Counted from the stretch's first letter, positions 8,232 to 16,912 are shown. The stretch: 50,113 bases of DNA from an uncultured Caulobacteraceae bacterium (GCA_902826145.1 CADEDT010000005.1:1-50113), one strand, 5' to 3'. Notes: a model not told the origin generated them from the letters alone. Made by a program: numbers and translations.

Positions 8232-8867
8232 ATGCGCTTGAACCAAGTCACCGCCGCCGCATCCGATCTAGATGCGTCGATCGCCTTCTACCAGCTGCTC
8301 GGTCTCAAGCTTATCGTGAAAAGTCCGCACTACGCGCGCTTCGAACTGCCACGCGGCGAAGCGACGTTTTCGCTCCACATCACCAACACGCCGATCCCAC
8401 GCGAGAACGCGCCGCAAATCTATTTCGAGTGTTCGGACGTCGGCCTCGAAGCAGAAGTAGAGCGCTTGAAGCGGGCGGGAGTCGCGTTCGAGAGCGAACT
8501 TGCACAAAAGAGCTGGCTATGGCGCGAAGCCTGGTTGCGCGATCCTGCAGGCAACGCGATCTGTCTTTATCACGCGGGCGACAATCGCCGGCATCCGCCT
8601 TGGCGCGTTGATGCGTCAAGCGGCGCGGCGAACTTGCACCTAGTGATCCGTGAAGGCGAACTCTGGGCCATCGCCAAACACGATGGCGGCGCTGAGGCGT
8701 GGCGCGAGCTTCAGGACCGCTTCTCCGATTTCAAGACGTCGCTCGGCCCATATGACCTGGACAATCTGCTCGCGGTTATGGAGTTCGAGTGGCTCGATCT
8801 CTTTCTGGCCCACGAAGAGAAAATCCGCGCGTTCGCGAAGAGTGGCGACCAGACCCTTGAGTTTTAG
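8232..8867 (+). CDS. VOC (glyoxalase/bleomycin-resistance fold) family protein
   Basis: A 211-residue protein with one vicinal-oxygen-chelate module at residues 1-118. It contains NQVTAAASDLDASIAFYQLLGL, GEATFSLHITN, IYFECSDVG and the closing WLRDPAGNAICLYHAGD. Residues 119-211 are an added C-terminal region, mostly helical, with LHLVIREGELWAIAKHDGG and a long acidic stretch, which I do not recognise. The family includes glyoxalases, dioxygenases and drug-binding proteins, so the reaction cannot be named. Its end overlaps by four bases the convergent gene at 8864. Confidence 0.8.
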   Translation: MRLNQVTAAASDLDASIAFYQLLGLKLIVKSPHYARFELPRGEATFSLHITNTPIPRENAPQIYFECSDVGLEAEVERLKRAGVAFESELAQKSWLWREAWLRDPAGNAICLYHAGDNRRHPPWRVDASSGAANLHLVIREGELWAIAKHDGGAEAWRELQDRFSDFKTSLGPYDLDNLLAVMEFEWLDLFLAHEEKIRAFAKSGDQTLEF

Positions 8868-9346
8868 AAATTCCAACCGCCGCTATGCCAGATGCTGGCC
8901 CAGCCGACGGTGCCGACGAATGCGATGATCGCTAAAACGGCGAGCACACTGATGGCGAGCAGCACGAGCGCGCCAATCCAAGAGATGCGTGACAGCACGA
9001 GCCCGGTTTCGTCGTTCTCCGCGCGCGCCTGGCCTGCGCCGACGACGCCAAGCACAAACGCGGCGATCGTTGGGATCAGCGGGATCACGAACCCAACGGC
9101 AAGGCAGACAAGGCCGATTATGCCGAGCACTGTGGCGCTGGAGCGCGGCGCCGAGAATGACGAACTCGCGCCCGGCACGGCGAACACGCCGCGCGCTTGG
9201 CCGCCCTCCTCGATGAAATCGACGACCTGACCGGCGAACGGTGCTCCGGCGGAACGCCATTCAGTCAGCGGAAACTCAAGCCGCCGCTCGCCGTCAGCCA
9301 GAAGAACGCCGCGCCCGTCATGAACGCCAAGAATAGTGCCACGCAT
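8864..9346 (-). CDS. Membrane protein: cold-shock-like N-domain plus DUF4190-like membrane domain
   Basis: A 160-residue protein. Residues 1-58 (MRGTILGVHDGRGVLLADGE, then RLEFPLTEWRSAG, VDFIEEGGQARGVF) have the pattern of a cold-shock/OB-like beta-barrel: G-x-I, an internal glycine turn, aromatic F and a final V-x-F strand. Residues 70-105 and 120-148 are two hydrophobic regions (VLGIIGLVCLAVGFVIPLIP; IAAFVLGVVGAGQA; WIGALVLLAISVLAVLAIIA), as in DUF4190 proteins. This domain pairing is seen in uncharacterised bacterial proteins. The OB-like part would face the cytoplasm. No function is known. It converges with the VOC gene. Confidence 0.65.
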   Translation of the reverse strand: MRGTILGVHDGRGVLLADGERRLEFPLTEWRSAGAPFAGQVVDFIEEGGQARGVFAVPGASSSFSAPRSSATVLGIIGLVCLAVGFVIPLIPTIAAFVLGVVGAGQARAENDETGLVLSRISWIGALVLLAISVLAVLAIIAFVGTVGWASIWHSGGWNF

Positions 9347-9404
9347 GAGCGTGAGGTAGAGCGCCGGTCACGCCGGCGCAATGCGTCGCACTAAAGTGCG
9401 CCCG

Positions 9405-9710
9405 CTAACTACCGCCAGCGCGGCAAGTCCATTCGCCCCGGCCACTGCGCCAAACGACTTCCTGCATGGACCCGCGAAGTTCGTGGGAACTGCGGCGCGT
9501 GTAGCGGAATCCTTCGCCGTTCGAGTCCGCGCGCGTAAGGCGAATGCTTGGACGCCCGTACGGCACCACAGTCGCCGTGCCACGCTCTTCGTCGAAGATC
9601 ACACGCAGCACAGTGCTGTTGGAGCAGCGATACGAATTGTAGTCCGCAGCATTCGCTGCTGGTGACGTGATCGCGGCGAGCAACAAGCCCGCAGCCAGGA
9701 TGCGCTTCAT
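9405..9710 (-). CDS. MliC-like lysozyme-inhibitor family protein
   Basis: A 101-residue exported protein. Residues 1-21 are a Sec signal peptide (KRILAAGLLLAAITSPAANA, cut before ADYNSYRC). The mature part follows the MliC/PliC pattern: an N-terminal YRCSNSTVLRVIFD, a central strand with basic residues, a glycine-containing FRYTRRSSHELRG, an E-V-V-W strand and a C-terminal WTCRAGGS whose Cys can pair with the first one. MliC proteins block C-type lysozymes from the periplasm or outer membrane. No lipobox is visible, so this would be a soluble periplasmic form. The typical W-x-K-G segment is altered, hence moderate certainty. Confidence 0.65.
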   Translation of the reverse strand: MKRILAAGLLLAAITSPAANAADYNSYRCSNSTVLRVIFDEERGTATVVPYGRPSIRLTRADSNGEGFRYTRRSSHELRGSMQEVVWRSGRGEWTCRAGGS

Positions 9711-9724
9711 GCCTTCCTCCCAGA

Positions 9725-9743
9725 CACAACGTTCCCCGTTGTG
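9725..9743. terminator. Small inverted repeat upstream of the MliC-like gene
   Basis: CACAACG (9725-9731) and CGTTGTG (9737-9743) form a 7-bp stem with loop TTCCC. It lies 15 bases before the minus-strand start at 9710, so it would be in the 5' leader of that gene or act as an operator. There is no T-run. Confidence 0.3.
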
Positions 9744-9799
9744 CGAAAGAAGAGCATGAGCCGCGCGCGTTCGCCGCTCACGCTTCCGCGATTGCGACG

Positions 9800-9815
9800 A
9801 ACGGCGTTCGCCGTT
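9800..9815 (-). terminator. Hairpin after the TPR gene
   Basis: AACGGCG (9800-9806), loop TT, CGCCGTT (9809-9815) lies directly downstream of the stop codon at 9819 on the minus strand. There is no following T-run, so it is only a possible terminator or mRNA 3'-end stabiliser. Confidence 0.4.
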
Positions 9816-9818
9816 GGA

Positions 9819-11084
9819 TTATCTTGCGGGTAACAGCGCCGCATCTATCGGAAAGCCATAGCCGGCGTATCTCTGCGCGACGCCCGCATCCATCGCCACG
9901 GCGCGTGCGAAATCGGAGCGCGCATCTTCGGTGCGGCCGAGCCGTAGAGCGGCGATGCCACGACCAAACAGATAGCCGCCACGGCTTGAATCGGTGTTCG
10001 CAGCAGCGTTGTAATCGGTCCAAGCGTCCTGATAGCGCTCCTGCTTCAGATTGAGCATGCCGCGGCTGTCGAGGACGTTGGCAAGCTCGACGGGAACACT
10101 GGCGTAGCCAACGATGCCACGGTCGCAGGCGGCGCGGGCCACATCGAGCTGCGTATTCGCCATGATCCGATACCAGCAGCGGGCGTTGTCGTAGCCGTGG
10201 CTGTTGGGCTCCAACACTGCGGCGCGATCAAAGTCAGCGATGGCTCGAACGTAGTCGCGCGCGTTGACATAAGCGTAGCCACGATTGTTCAGATCAATGG
10301 CGCCTTCGCGGATGGCCAGCGCCGCTGTGAGGTCGGCGATGCCTCCTGGCACGTCGCCATTGTGCGCTTTGAGATTGCCGCGATTGCCCAGCGCGTTGGC
10401 GTAGCGCGGGTCGAGGCGGAGTGTTTCGGTGTAGTCGGCGATTGCCTGCGGCGTTGAACCAGCGCGCTCGTTGGCGACGCCGCGATTGTAACGGTGTAGC
10501 GCCACATTCGGCTGGAGACGTATTGCCTGATCAAGATCCGCGATCGCTTGCGGGAATTGTTCCGTCATAATGTAGGCATTGGCGCGGTTGGTGTAGGAAT
10601 CCGCATGGTTTGGCGCGAGGCGGATCGCCTCGGTGCTGTCCACGATCGATTGCTGGTACTCGCCGCGATTGTAGCGCGTGAGACCGCGCTGATACCAAAT
10701 GGGCTGGTGGTTCGGCGCGTAGCGTACGCCGATGTCGTAGTCCGCAAGGGCGCCGACAACGTCTCCGGCCTGCAGGCGAACGTTGCCGCGGTTATAGTAG
10801 GTAATCCCGTCACCCGGATTGTATTGAAGCGCAGTATCCTGATCGGCGAGCGCGCTGCGCAGATCGCCGGCGCGTTTCCACGCGTTGCCGCGATTGGAGT
10901 AAATGATCGCCAAGTCGTTCTTGCCGTAGCCGCCGCCATTGACGAGAGCGGTGCATGCCTTGATCACTTGCTGAGGCGTATAGGCCTCCGCGTTGGAGCC
11001 GCACATATCTGTATTGCTTTGCGCACCTGCCGGCCCCGCGACCAACACCGCGCCAACGAACAAAAGCCCCGAAAATTTTCGCAT
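9819..11084 (-). CDS. Exported tetratricopeptide-repeat protein
   Basis: A 421-residue TPR protein sent across the inner membrane. The ATG at 11084 follows GGGGAG by eight bases; an in-frame GTG three codons earlier is less likely. Residues 1-22 are a signal peptide (RKFSGLLFVGAVLVAGPAGA, cut before QSNTDMC). Then come about ten 34-residue repeats with the motif Y-N-R-G-N/A (NRGNAWKRAGDLRSALADQD; YNRGNVRLQAGDVVGALADY; NRANAYIMTEQFPQAIADLD). TPR arrays are protein-binding scaffolds, so it probably organises an envelope complex. It resembles in design the exported TPR protein at 27657-28994. No partner is obvious in its neighbourhood. Confidence 0.85.
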   Translation of the reverse strand: MRKFSGLLFVGAVLVAGPAGAQSNTDMCGSNAEAYTPQQVIKACTALVNGGGYGKNDLAIIYSNRGNAWKRAGDLRSALADQDTALQYNPGDGITYYNRGNVRLQAGDVVGALADYDIGVRYAPNHQPIWYQRGLTRYNRGEYQQSIVDSTEAIRLAPNHADSYTNRANAYIMTEQFPQAIADLDQAIRLQPNVALHRYNRGVANERAGSTPQAIADYTETLRLDPRYANALGNRGNLKAHNGDVPGGIADLTAALAIREGAIDLNNRGYAYVNARDYVRAIADFDRAAVLEPNSHGYDNARCWYRIMANTQLDVARAACDRGIVGYASVPVELANVLDSRGMLNLKQERYQDAWTDYNAAANTDSSRGGYLFGRGIAALRLGRTEDARSDFARAVAMDAGVAQRYAGYGFPIDAALLPAR

Positions 11085-11134
11085 GATGATCACTCCCCAA
11101 CCAGGGGAACATAATCACGGAAATTTCCGCCGCG

Positions 11135-12309
11135 CTACTCCGCGATAAGCCTGCTTGGCGCGCGGATGGCGTCCGGCGATTGGTTCAGCGCCAATATCTC
11201 CGCAATCAACGATAGAACTGACGAGGAGCGATCCCCCTCCTGCGCGGTGTCGGCGCACCGACCGTCAGGCGCGGCTTCGCCACACGAGCGGCCAATTGCG
11301 GGACCAGCGCGATAGCGCTCCCCGCCGTACGCAACTTCCGCGGTGTAGGGATGATGTGTCGTGTGTCCAGCCGGCACGACACGGAAGAGCGGCACACCGC
11401 GGCCCCCACCGCGAAGGCCCGCGGCGCGCACGGTGACTTGCGCTTCGAGCGACTCGCAAGTTCGGCGTGCGTGCTGTCAGCGCGAAGAAGCTCGCCGACA
11501 TAGTAGACCATGTCGTCCAACGAACGCAGGCGCAGACGGATCGTTGTTTGGCCTACGGCGAACACAGGATCGCAATCGAGACCCGGCGCGGGCTCGACAG
11601 GACGGATCGGTGTTGTCGGACCATACGCGTCGATCAGACCGCAGAGCGGCCGGCCGCGGCGGCGATCGATGCCGCTCTCGCGCGGATGCTCCGCGTCAGT
11701 GATCATGAAGTCACGGACTTCACGGACGAAGTCGCAGCCTTCGGTGCGCACGCTTTCTGGGCAATCCTCGAAGATCGTGTTGGCTTCGTTGACGAAGACA
11801 TGGGTGTGATTGTTGCCGTCGGTCTTCTCGATCTGCTCGACCATCATCAGCAGCAAGAGATCGCGCGGCCAGCCGCTGCGCCAGTAATGCTCGAAGACAT
11901 GCGGCGGCGTTGGGCTGAACGCTGTGCGCGTCAGGGTTTGAGCGTCGAAAGGCTGCACGGCATAGCTCGGGCGCGTCGCGTTTTCGCGCGAGACACCCGC
12001 GCCGGCGACGCCCCACGGCGAACCAATGTCGCCAAGCTGGATATCCCCCAGTGCGGCGCTACGGGTAGTTGTTGAGGACGGGCTATCAGAAATGCCTGTC
12101 ATGGCGAGATAGTAACGCGGGAGCCGGTCGCGGGAGCGTAGGATGTTGAGCAGGATTTGGGCTGAGACCGCCTGCGCGTAGGCCTCGTTGAACGCGACCG
12201 CGTCGTCCGCGATCTGCCGCGTCAGCTGTTCGCGCGACGAGGGAACCGACGTCGCGGTCGCGCAGGACGCCAAAAGGGCGGCCGCGCACGCCGCCAGCAC
12301 CGACCTCAT
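11135..12309 (-). pseudogene. Lipoprotein of unknown function, interrupted by one frameshift
   Basis: The reading frame starting at ATG 12309 (GGAGG upstream) encodes a lipoprotein: MRSVLAACAAALLASC with lipobox LASC, then helices with AVFNEAYAQAVSAQILLNIL-like content and a central segment RDLLLLMMVEQIEKTDG. Up to about residue 285 (SLDDMVYYVGELLRAD) it reads well. After about 11460 that frame becomes arginine- and proline-rich nonsense. The other frame, entered by a one-base slip between about 11450 and 11478, gives SLEAQVTVRAAGLRG, PLFRVVPAG, AEVAYGGERYRAGP and DRSSSVLSLIAEILALNQSP, a sensible C-terminal domain ending at 11135. So the gene is about 390 codons with one indel, either real or a sequencing error. 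It is divergent from the carbonic anhydrase gene. Family function is unknown to me. Confidence 0.7.
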
Positions 12310-12382
12310 ATTCCCTCCTCCAAAGCGCGCCGAGCTTGCCTGCTTGGTTGACGGCGCCAAGCAGGTTCGCTTGAAGGACGCC

Positions 12383-12988
12383 ATGGAGCACCTCATCGAG
12401 GGGTACCGCGTCTATCGCGAGACGCGCTGGCCCGAACTCCGCAGTCTGCATCAGTACCTAGCCAAGCGCGGGCAGGCGCCTAAGACGCTGGTGATCGCCT
12501 GCGCCGATAGCCGCGTCGACCCGGCGACGATCTTCAACGCCGGGCCGGGCGAGCTTTTCGTAGTCCGCAACGTCGCAAACCTGGCGCCGCCGTTCGAAGA
12601 GGCGCCAGGTTTTCACGGGGTCAGTGCAGCGATCGAGTTTGCCGTGAAGCAACTCAAGGTCGACACCATCCTGGTGCTGGGCCACGCCCAGTGCGGCGGC
12701 GTAGCGGCGGCTTTGGAGGATCGTCCGCGCGATCCACACTCCTTCCTCGACGCGTGGATCAGCCTTCTGGACACGGCCAAGGCGCGCATCCCTGAAGGCG
12801 GCGACCGCCTCTCCGAACTCGAGCACGAGAGCATCCGGGTGACGCTCGAGAACCTTGCCACATTTCCGTTCATTCAGGATGCCATCAAAACGCGCGGGCT
12901 TAACCTTATCGGCATGCGCTATGGCGTGGCTGATGGCGGGCTTGAGCTACTGGATACAGTTACTGGCGCCTTCGAACCGGTGCTTTGA
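12383..12988 (+). CDS. Beta-class carbonic anhydrase
   Basis: A 201-residue enzyme catalysing reversible CO2 hydration in the cytoplasm. All beta-class residues are present: C40-A-D42-S-R44 (zinc ligand Cys and the Asp/Arg dyad), and H101-A-Q-C104-G-G, which completes the zinc site. Other family motifs are ELFVVRNVANLAPP (57-70) and GFHGVSAAIEFAVKQL (77-92). The ATG at 12383 is used because it opens the usual N-terminal helix (EHLIEGYRVYRETRWPEL). The frame stays open upstream to 12188, but that part lies over the divergent lipoprotein gene. A GC-rich hairpin at 13005-13031 follows. This looks functional. In heterotrophs such enzymes supply bicarbonate for carboxylases and carbamoyl-phosphate synthesis. 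Confidence 0.95.
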   Translation: MEHLIEGYRVYRETRWPELRSLHQYLAKRGQAPKTLVIACADSRVDPATIFNAGPGELFVVRNVANLAPPFEEAPGFHGVSAAIEFAVKQLKVDTILVLGHAQCGGVAAALEDRPRDPHSFLDAWISLLDTAKARIPEGGDRLSELEHESIRVTLENLATFPFIQDAIKTRGLNLIGMRYGVADGGLELLDTVTGAFEPVL

Positions 12989-13004
12989 CGCGAATTCACA
13001 GTAT

Positions 13005-13031
13005 TGCCGCGCGTACCCCAGTGGCGCGGCA
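13005..13031 (+). terminator. Possible terminator after carbonic anhydrase
   Basis: TGCCGCGC (13005-13012) and GCGCGGCA (13024-13031) form a perfect 8-bp stem with an 11-nt loop, 17 bases after the stop. It is followed by GTTGTTCC, so the T-tract is poor. Confidence 0.45.
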
Positions 13032-13088
13032 GTTGTTCCGTGGTATTGCGGACACGGGTGGTGACTGGAACGGGGCGCAGGAGACGTC

Positions 13089-14747
13089 ATGGCGGACGTG
13101 CTCATCGTATGTGTCCGTGAGGACGAGCCGCAGGCGAAGGCGCTTGCGGACATGTTCGAGGCTGCCGGTTTTTCAATCGGCGGAGCGCCTTCGAGCGATG
13201 GCGCACTGCGCTCGAGCGGCGCCGGCGTCGTGGTCTGGTCGCAGGCCTCAATCCGCTCGCGGCCTTTCCTTGATGCCGCTCAGCGCGTCATCAACGCCGA
13301 CAAAGCCGTTGTCGCCAGCCTGATCGAACCGCCGCCGCCGTCGAGCATCGGTTCATCGCCCGCTTTCGATCTCTCACGCTGGGATGGCGATCCGAACGAT
13401 CCCGCGCTCGATCCCCTCTTCTTCGCCGTCGACCGCATGGTGAACACAGCGCGCGCCGGTGTTGGCGCCGCGCAGCGTGAGACGCGCGATTACGATCCGC
13501 CGCCGTCGACCCGCGCGCCAATCCGCGCCGAGCCGCCGCCGCGCCGTCAAGAGCCGGCGTACCGCGCGCCGCCGCCGGAGCCGCCGCCAAGCTATCGCGT
13601 ACCGCCGTCATCAGACCCGCTTGGCTCTGAAGCCGAGCACTGGCGCGCCATCCGGGACAGCCGCAACCCGTCCGACTTCATGGACTACCTTGCCCGCTAC
13701 GGCCCAGACGGCGCGTTCTCTGAAGTCGCCGAGCTTCGTCTGAAGCAACTCACCGGCCCGGGCGACGTGCGCATGCCGGCGGCGCCTTCGCGGCCTCCCG
13801 TGCGCCAATCACCGCCAGCGCCACGTGCTGAAGCGCCGCCACAGCGCCGCGCCGAGGCGCTGCCGCCAACGCAACGCCGCGCCGAGCCGCCGCCGCCAAG
13901 CCGGCGTCCACCGATCGAGCGCGACTACGCACGCGATCTGCGCGATCCGCCGAAGGGTGAAGGCGGCCCACTGCGTGCGTTCATCCTGATTGCGCTGCTT
14001 GGCGGCGCGGCCCTCGCCGGCGGCCTCTATTTCGGTGGCGGCCTGGGTAATTCCACGCCCCGCCAGGAGCCTGCGGCGGTTGAAAGCGCACCTGCGCCAG
14101 CCAGCGACGAAAGTAGCTTCTCTGAACTCGAAGAAGCGCCGAGCGTGCCCCTTTCGCAGGCCGTGACTTCGCAGCCCGATCGCCAAGCACAAGCACGAGA
14201 GCGCGAACGCGAGAGAGAGCGCGAGCGGGAACGTGCGCGCCAGCAAGCGCAACGCGAAGAAACGCCGCCGTCGCGGATCATCGAACGCAATCAGCCGCCC
14301 GCGGCGACCAATACGCAGACCGCGAGCTCATCCAGTGGCGGGCCCGTGCCGCTGTCGCCGAACCAAGGCGCAGTGCCGGTACCGCCCATCACGTCCCAGC
14401 CGACGCAAACCGCAAGCGTCGAGCCATCGATCACGGGCGCAACGCCGCAGCGCGCGGCTGGGTCGGTCGTTTGGACCTCTCGTCCGTCCGCGCGACGGAT
14501 TGCAGAGCTCTATCCTGAGCGCGCGTCGCGCGATGGCCTTGGTGGCCGCGTGGCGCTCGACTGCCGGGTACAGGGCGACCTTTCAGTTGCCTGTTCCATC
14601 GCGTCGGAAACGCCAGCGGGCTTCGGCTTCGGCCGAGCGGCACTGTCTGCGTCAAGCGCCTACCGCGCGCGCGGTACGTTGTCCGACGGCTCAAGCGCCG
14701 TCGGCTCAAGCGCCCGCATCGTCGTGGCGTTCCAAGCGCCGCAATAG
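13089..14747 (+). CDS. TIR-like / TonB C-terminal domain fusion membrane protein
   Basis: A 552-residue protein with unusual architecture. Residues 1-122 look like a TIR-type flavodoxin fold (ADVLIVCVREDEPQAKALAD, GFSIGG, GVVVWSQASIRSRPFLDAAQ, KAVVASLIE). The usual catalytic Glu of TIR NADases, expected after S-x-W, is not seen (SRPFLDAAQ). Residues 130-180 are Pro-rich. Residues 184-221 (EHWRAIRDSRNPSDFMDYLA to ELRLKQL) match the short W-x-x-I-x-x-S-x-x-x-x-D-F element found next to effector domains. Residues 222-295 are Pro/Arg-rich. Residues 297-316 span the membrane. A linker with an Arg-Glu repeat (369-383) follows. Residues 457-552 resemble the TonB C-terminal domain (IAELYPERASRDGLGGRVAL). 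The TIR-like part would be cytoplasmic and the TonB part periplasmic. AGGAG precedes the ATG. No ExbB/ExbD is nearby. Confidence 0.75.
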   Translation: MADVLIVCVREDEPQAKALADMFEAAGFSIGGAPSSDGALRSSGAGVVVWSQASIRSRPFLDAAQRVINADKAVVASLIEPPPPSSIGSSPAFDLSRWDGDPNDPALDPLFFAVDRMVNTARAGVGAAQRETRDYDPPPSTRAPIRAEPPPRRQEPAYRAPPPEPPPSYRVPPSSDPLGSEAEHWRAIRDSRNPSDFMDYLARYGPDGAFSEVAELRLKQLTGPGDVRMPAAPSRPPVRQSPPAPRAEAPPQRRAEALPPTQRRAEPPPPSRRPPIERDYARDLRDPPKGEGGPLRAFILIALLGGAALAGGLYFGGGLGNSTPRQEPAAVESAPAPASDESSFSELEEAPSVPLSQAVTSQPDRQAQARERERERERERERARQQAQREETPPSRIIERNQPPAATNTQTASSSSGGPVPLSPNQGAVPVPPITSQPTQTASVEPSITGATPQRAAGSVVWTSRPSARRIAELYPERASRDGLGGRVALDCRVQGDLSVACSIASETPAGFGFGRAALSASSAYRARGTLSDGSSAVGSSARIVVAFQAPQ

Positions 14748-14786
14748 GCCCCACGCGCCTCGCAGCTCGCGCAGTCGTTCTGCGCG

Positions 14787-16754
14787 TTAGCGCGTCAGAC
14801 GCAAAGCGCCGATTCCGCTCCCGATCGCGTCGAACGCGGCAGAGAGTTCAGCTGCGTTGTTCGCATTGAAGAAGTGATCAGAGTCGGTCGCGCAGCTGCG
14901 CATCACGCTTTCATCACCGTCGCGGAAACGCACCACGTAAATCTCAATGCCGGCATTCTTGATCGCCGTGCACAGAGCGCGCTGCCGGTTGTTGACGTAG
15001 CTGATGTATTCGTTCTCGGAATCGATGTCGCGGCGCAGCTCCGGCGGCAACAGCCCGTGCAGGATGCCGAACAGAAGTTGCGTGATCAGGTTGCCCTGGG
15101 CGTAGTTGCGCCAGAAGCCGCGGTAGTTGTAGGCGGCGTAGTCGCTTTCCATGACGGCATCGGTCCCGACGTTGGTGTTCTCACCATCCGACATCAACAC
15201 GATCACCTTGCGAACGTTCGGGCCGTAGGCCTCGCCCTCAGTGAACGGCGCCGTCGGCGAGAGCACGCGCCAACCCCAAGCCAAACCTTCGGCTTGGTTT
15301 GTACCGCCGCCCATCCAATGCTGCATCGCTGAGATATTCGTCTGGATTGTGCTCTCCGCCGATGTCAGCGGCACGATTGGCGTCGGGCAACCACGGTTCG
15401 GCGTGCGCGTGTCCGGCGCACTTGTATCGATCGAGGCGTTCGCAGCACGATACTTGAACACATTGAAGAACCGCGCTTCGCGCTGCTCCTGCGCCGAAGG
15501 GCTGCCGAGCAGCGGATTGGTGTTGCCCATCGTAACTGCCGTGGAGTGGCTGTTCCGCACGGAGCCAGCCACGCCGCTGCTGCCATTGTTGTCGCGATAG
15601 CGCGTCGTGCTGCGCAAATTGCCTTGCGTGTCAGCAATGTAAGACTGGCTGTTGTTGCGATAGTTTGGGTCGCCCGAGTTGTTCGAATTGCTTTGGTTCG
15701 CGTCGCCGCCGGTGTCGAGCCAGAAGAATGGCACGAACATGGACGAGGGATCGTTCGGGTTCGGAGCGGCATCGTTGATATCGTACGGCTCTGGTCGCGC
15801 TTCGACGCAACCCTTCCAATCAACGCCGATGAGATTGAACAGCGTGAAGTGGTTGATGCCGTCGCCGGCAACATTTGGGTCATCATCCGGCGTAAAGGCA
15901 AAGCAACGTTGCTGAAGCAATGTGCCGCCACGACGCCAGACCACGCGATACGGGCCCGGATAGCTCTGATCACCTGCCGTCTGCGGATTCTCGAAATACG
16001 GGCGCGTACTCAGCGCTTGGCAATCAGCGCCAGTGTAGGCGTTGTTGGTCTGTTCAGTGCCGCTTGTATCGATCGCGCGATATCCTAGCAGGCGATCCTC
16101 AAAGAGCTCGCCGTTGTATGGCGCGTTGCCGGCCACATCCATCCAAGGCATGCGACTAGGCTGGTTGCCGATATTCACCTGCGCCACGAAGGGCACCAAA
16201 GCGATACGCACGGTGTCGCCATCAAGCGACAACAGATCTGTGGCGAGTTGGGAGGCAGCGCTGCGCAGCGCGCCCATGTCGTTCGCCATCGACCCGGTGT
16301 TGTCCAACACGAGCGCGACCTCAATTGGCGGACTTGCGTTGGCCTGAGCCTCGGCTTCAACGCCGATTACCCAGTCGCGGTTGTTGATGATGCGCGCCAA
16401 GGAAACTGGCATCGGCGCCGTGGCTTCGACGCGGTGGCCGCCCTCATCGAGCTGACGGACGTTGAATGTAACGCTGCCGACCATGTCGCCCACTTCGGCG
16501 TCGAAGAAGGCGCGTGCGGCGGCAGTCCGGGCCGCCATGGACAAGTTGGAGCTCCGTTCGGCCACCAGGGCAGCGCCATCTGCGGCGTTCTGCATGGCGT
16601 TGCGGATGGCCTGCGCGCGCGTGAAGTCGACGGTGAGACCGACCAGGCCGATCAGCACCGTACCCATTAGCGCCCACATCATCGCGACGTTGCCGCCTCG
16701 ATCGCGCAACATGGCGCGCCGTGAACGCGTCGTGGTGAACCGCCCGATAACCAT
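14787..16754 (-). CDS. TadG-like Flp pilus assembly protein with von Willebrand A domain
   Basis: A 655-residue membrane-anchored protein. The N-terminus (RDRGGNVAMMWALMGTVLIG, then LVGLTVDFTRAQAIRNAMQN and AADGAALVAE) is the TadE/TadG prepilin-like anchor, with one transmembrane helix. A von Willebrand A domain begins at about 145 with the metal-site motif LVLDNTGSM (D151-x-T-x-S155). Further parts are TVRIALVPFVAQVNIG, a long Asn-rich insertion around 330-390, and KVIVLMSDGENTNVG, which completes the metal site. The C-terminal motif IKNAGIEIYVVRFRDGDESV is typical. ATG 16754 is preferred over an upstream TTG. TadG proteins belong to tight-adherence pilus machinery, but no other tad gene is in the window, so this is an orphan copy. 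Surface or periplasmic adhesion is a plausible role. Confidence 0.85.
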   Translation of the reverse strand: MVIGRFTTTRSRRAMLRDRGGNVAMMWALMGTVLIGLVGLTVDFTRAQAIRNAMQNAADGAALVAERSSNLSMAARTAAARAFFDAEVGDMVGSVTFNVRQLDEGGHRVEATAPMPVSLARIINNRDWVIGVEAEAQANASPPIEVALVLDNTGSMANDMGALRSAASQLATDLLSLDGDTVRIALVPFVAQVNIGNQPSRMPWMDVAGNAPYNGELFEDRLLGYRAIDTSGTEQTNNAYTGADCQALSTRPYFENPQTAGDQSYPGPYRVVWRRGGTLLQQRCFAFTPDDDPNVAGDGINHFTLFNLIGVDWKGCVEARPEPYDINDAAPNPNDPSSMFVPFFWLDTGGDANQSNSNNSGDPNYRNNSQSYIADTQGNLRSTTRYRDNNGSSGVAGSVRNSHSTAVTMGNTNPLLGSPSAQEQREARFFNVFKYRAANASIDTSAPDTRTPNRGCPTPIVPLTSAESTIQTNISAMQHWMGGGTNQAEGLAWGWRVLSPTAPFTEGEAYGPNVRKVIVLMSDGENTNVGTDAVMESDYAAYNYRGFWRNYAQGNLITQLLFGILHGLLPPELRRDIDSENEYISYVNNRQRALCTAIKNAGIEIYVVRFRDGDESVMRSCATDSDHFFNANNAAELSAAFDAIGSGIGALRLTR

Positions 16755-16850
16755 TTTTCGCCCCAAAAACGGACCTTTAGACAGTCCGCTTGGGTATCAG
16801 ATTGCGCTTAATACGAGATTTTAGAACTTGGTGAACGGAACCGAATTCGC

Positions 16851-16888
16851 TTGCCTATGGCATCGTTATGGTATTATGATGATATCAT
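16851..16888 (+). promoter_or_regulatory. Promoter of the SPFH operon with a palindrome at the start site
   Basis: TTGCCT (16851-16856) and TATGAT (16875-16880) are spaced 18 bp and fit sigma-70 boxes. The perfect 10-bp palindrome ATGATATCAT (16879-16888) overlaps the end of the -10 box and the expected start site. It could bind a regulator, perhaps the ribbon-helix-helix protein encoded in the same operon. AGAGGG (16901-16906) is the ribosome site for ATG 16913. Confidence 0.5.
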
Positions 16889-16912
16889 TCTGATGGCATG
16901 AGAGGGTATGTC

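Noticed and set aside
10548..11114. Long open frame opposite the TPR gene
   Set aside because: It mirrors the third-codon-position pattern of the TPR repeats on the other strand; no ribosome site or domain.
14199..14240. Purine-rich GAGCGC/GAACGC repeat as a non-coding repeat
   Set aside because: It is in frame and encodes the Arg-Glu linker of the TIR-like/TonB protein, so it is treated as part of that gene.
16805..16825. CtrA-like box (TTAA-N7-TTTT) before the TadG gene
   Set aside because: The second half differs from TTAA, and without other evidence a one-mismatch match is too likely by chance.
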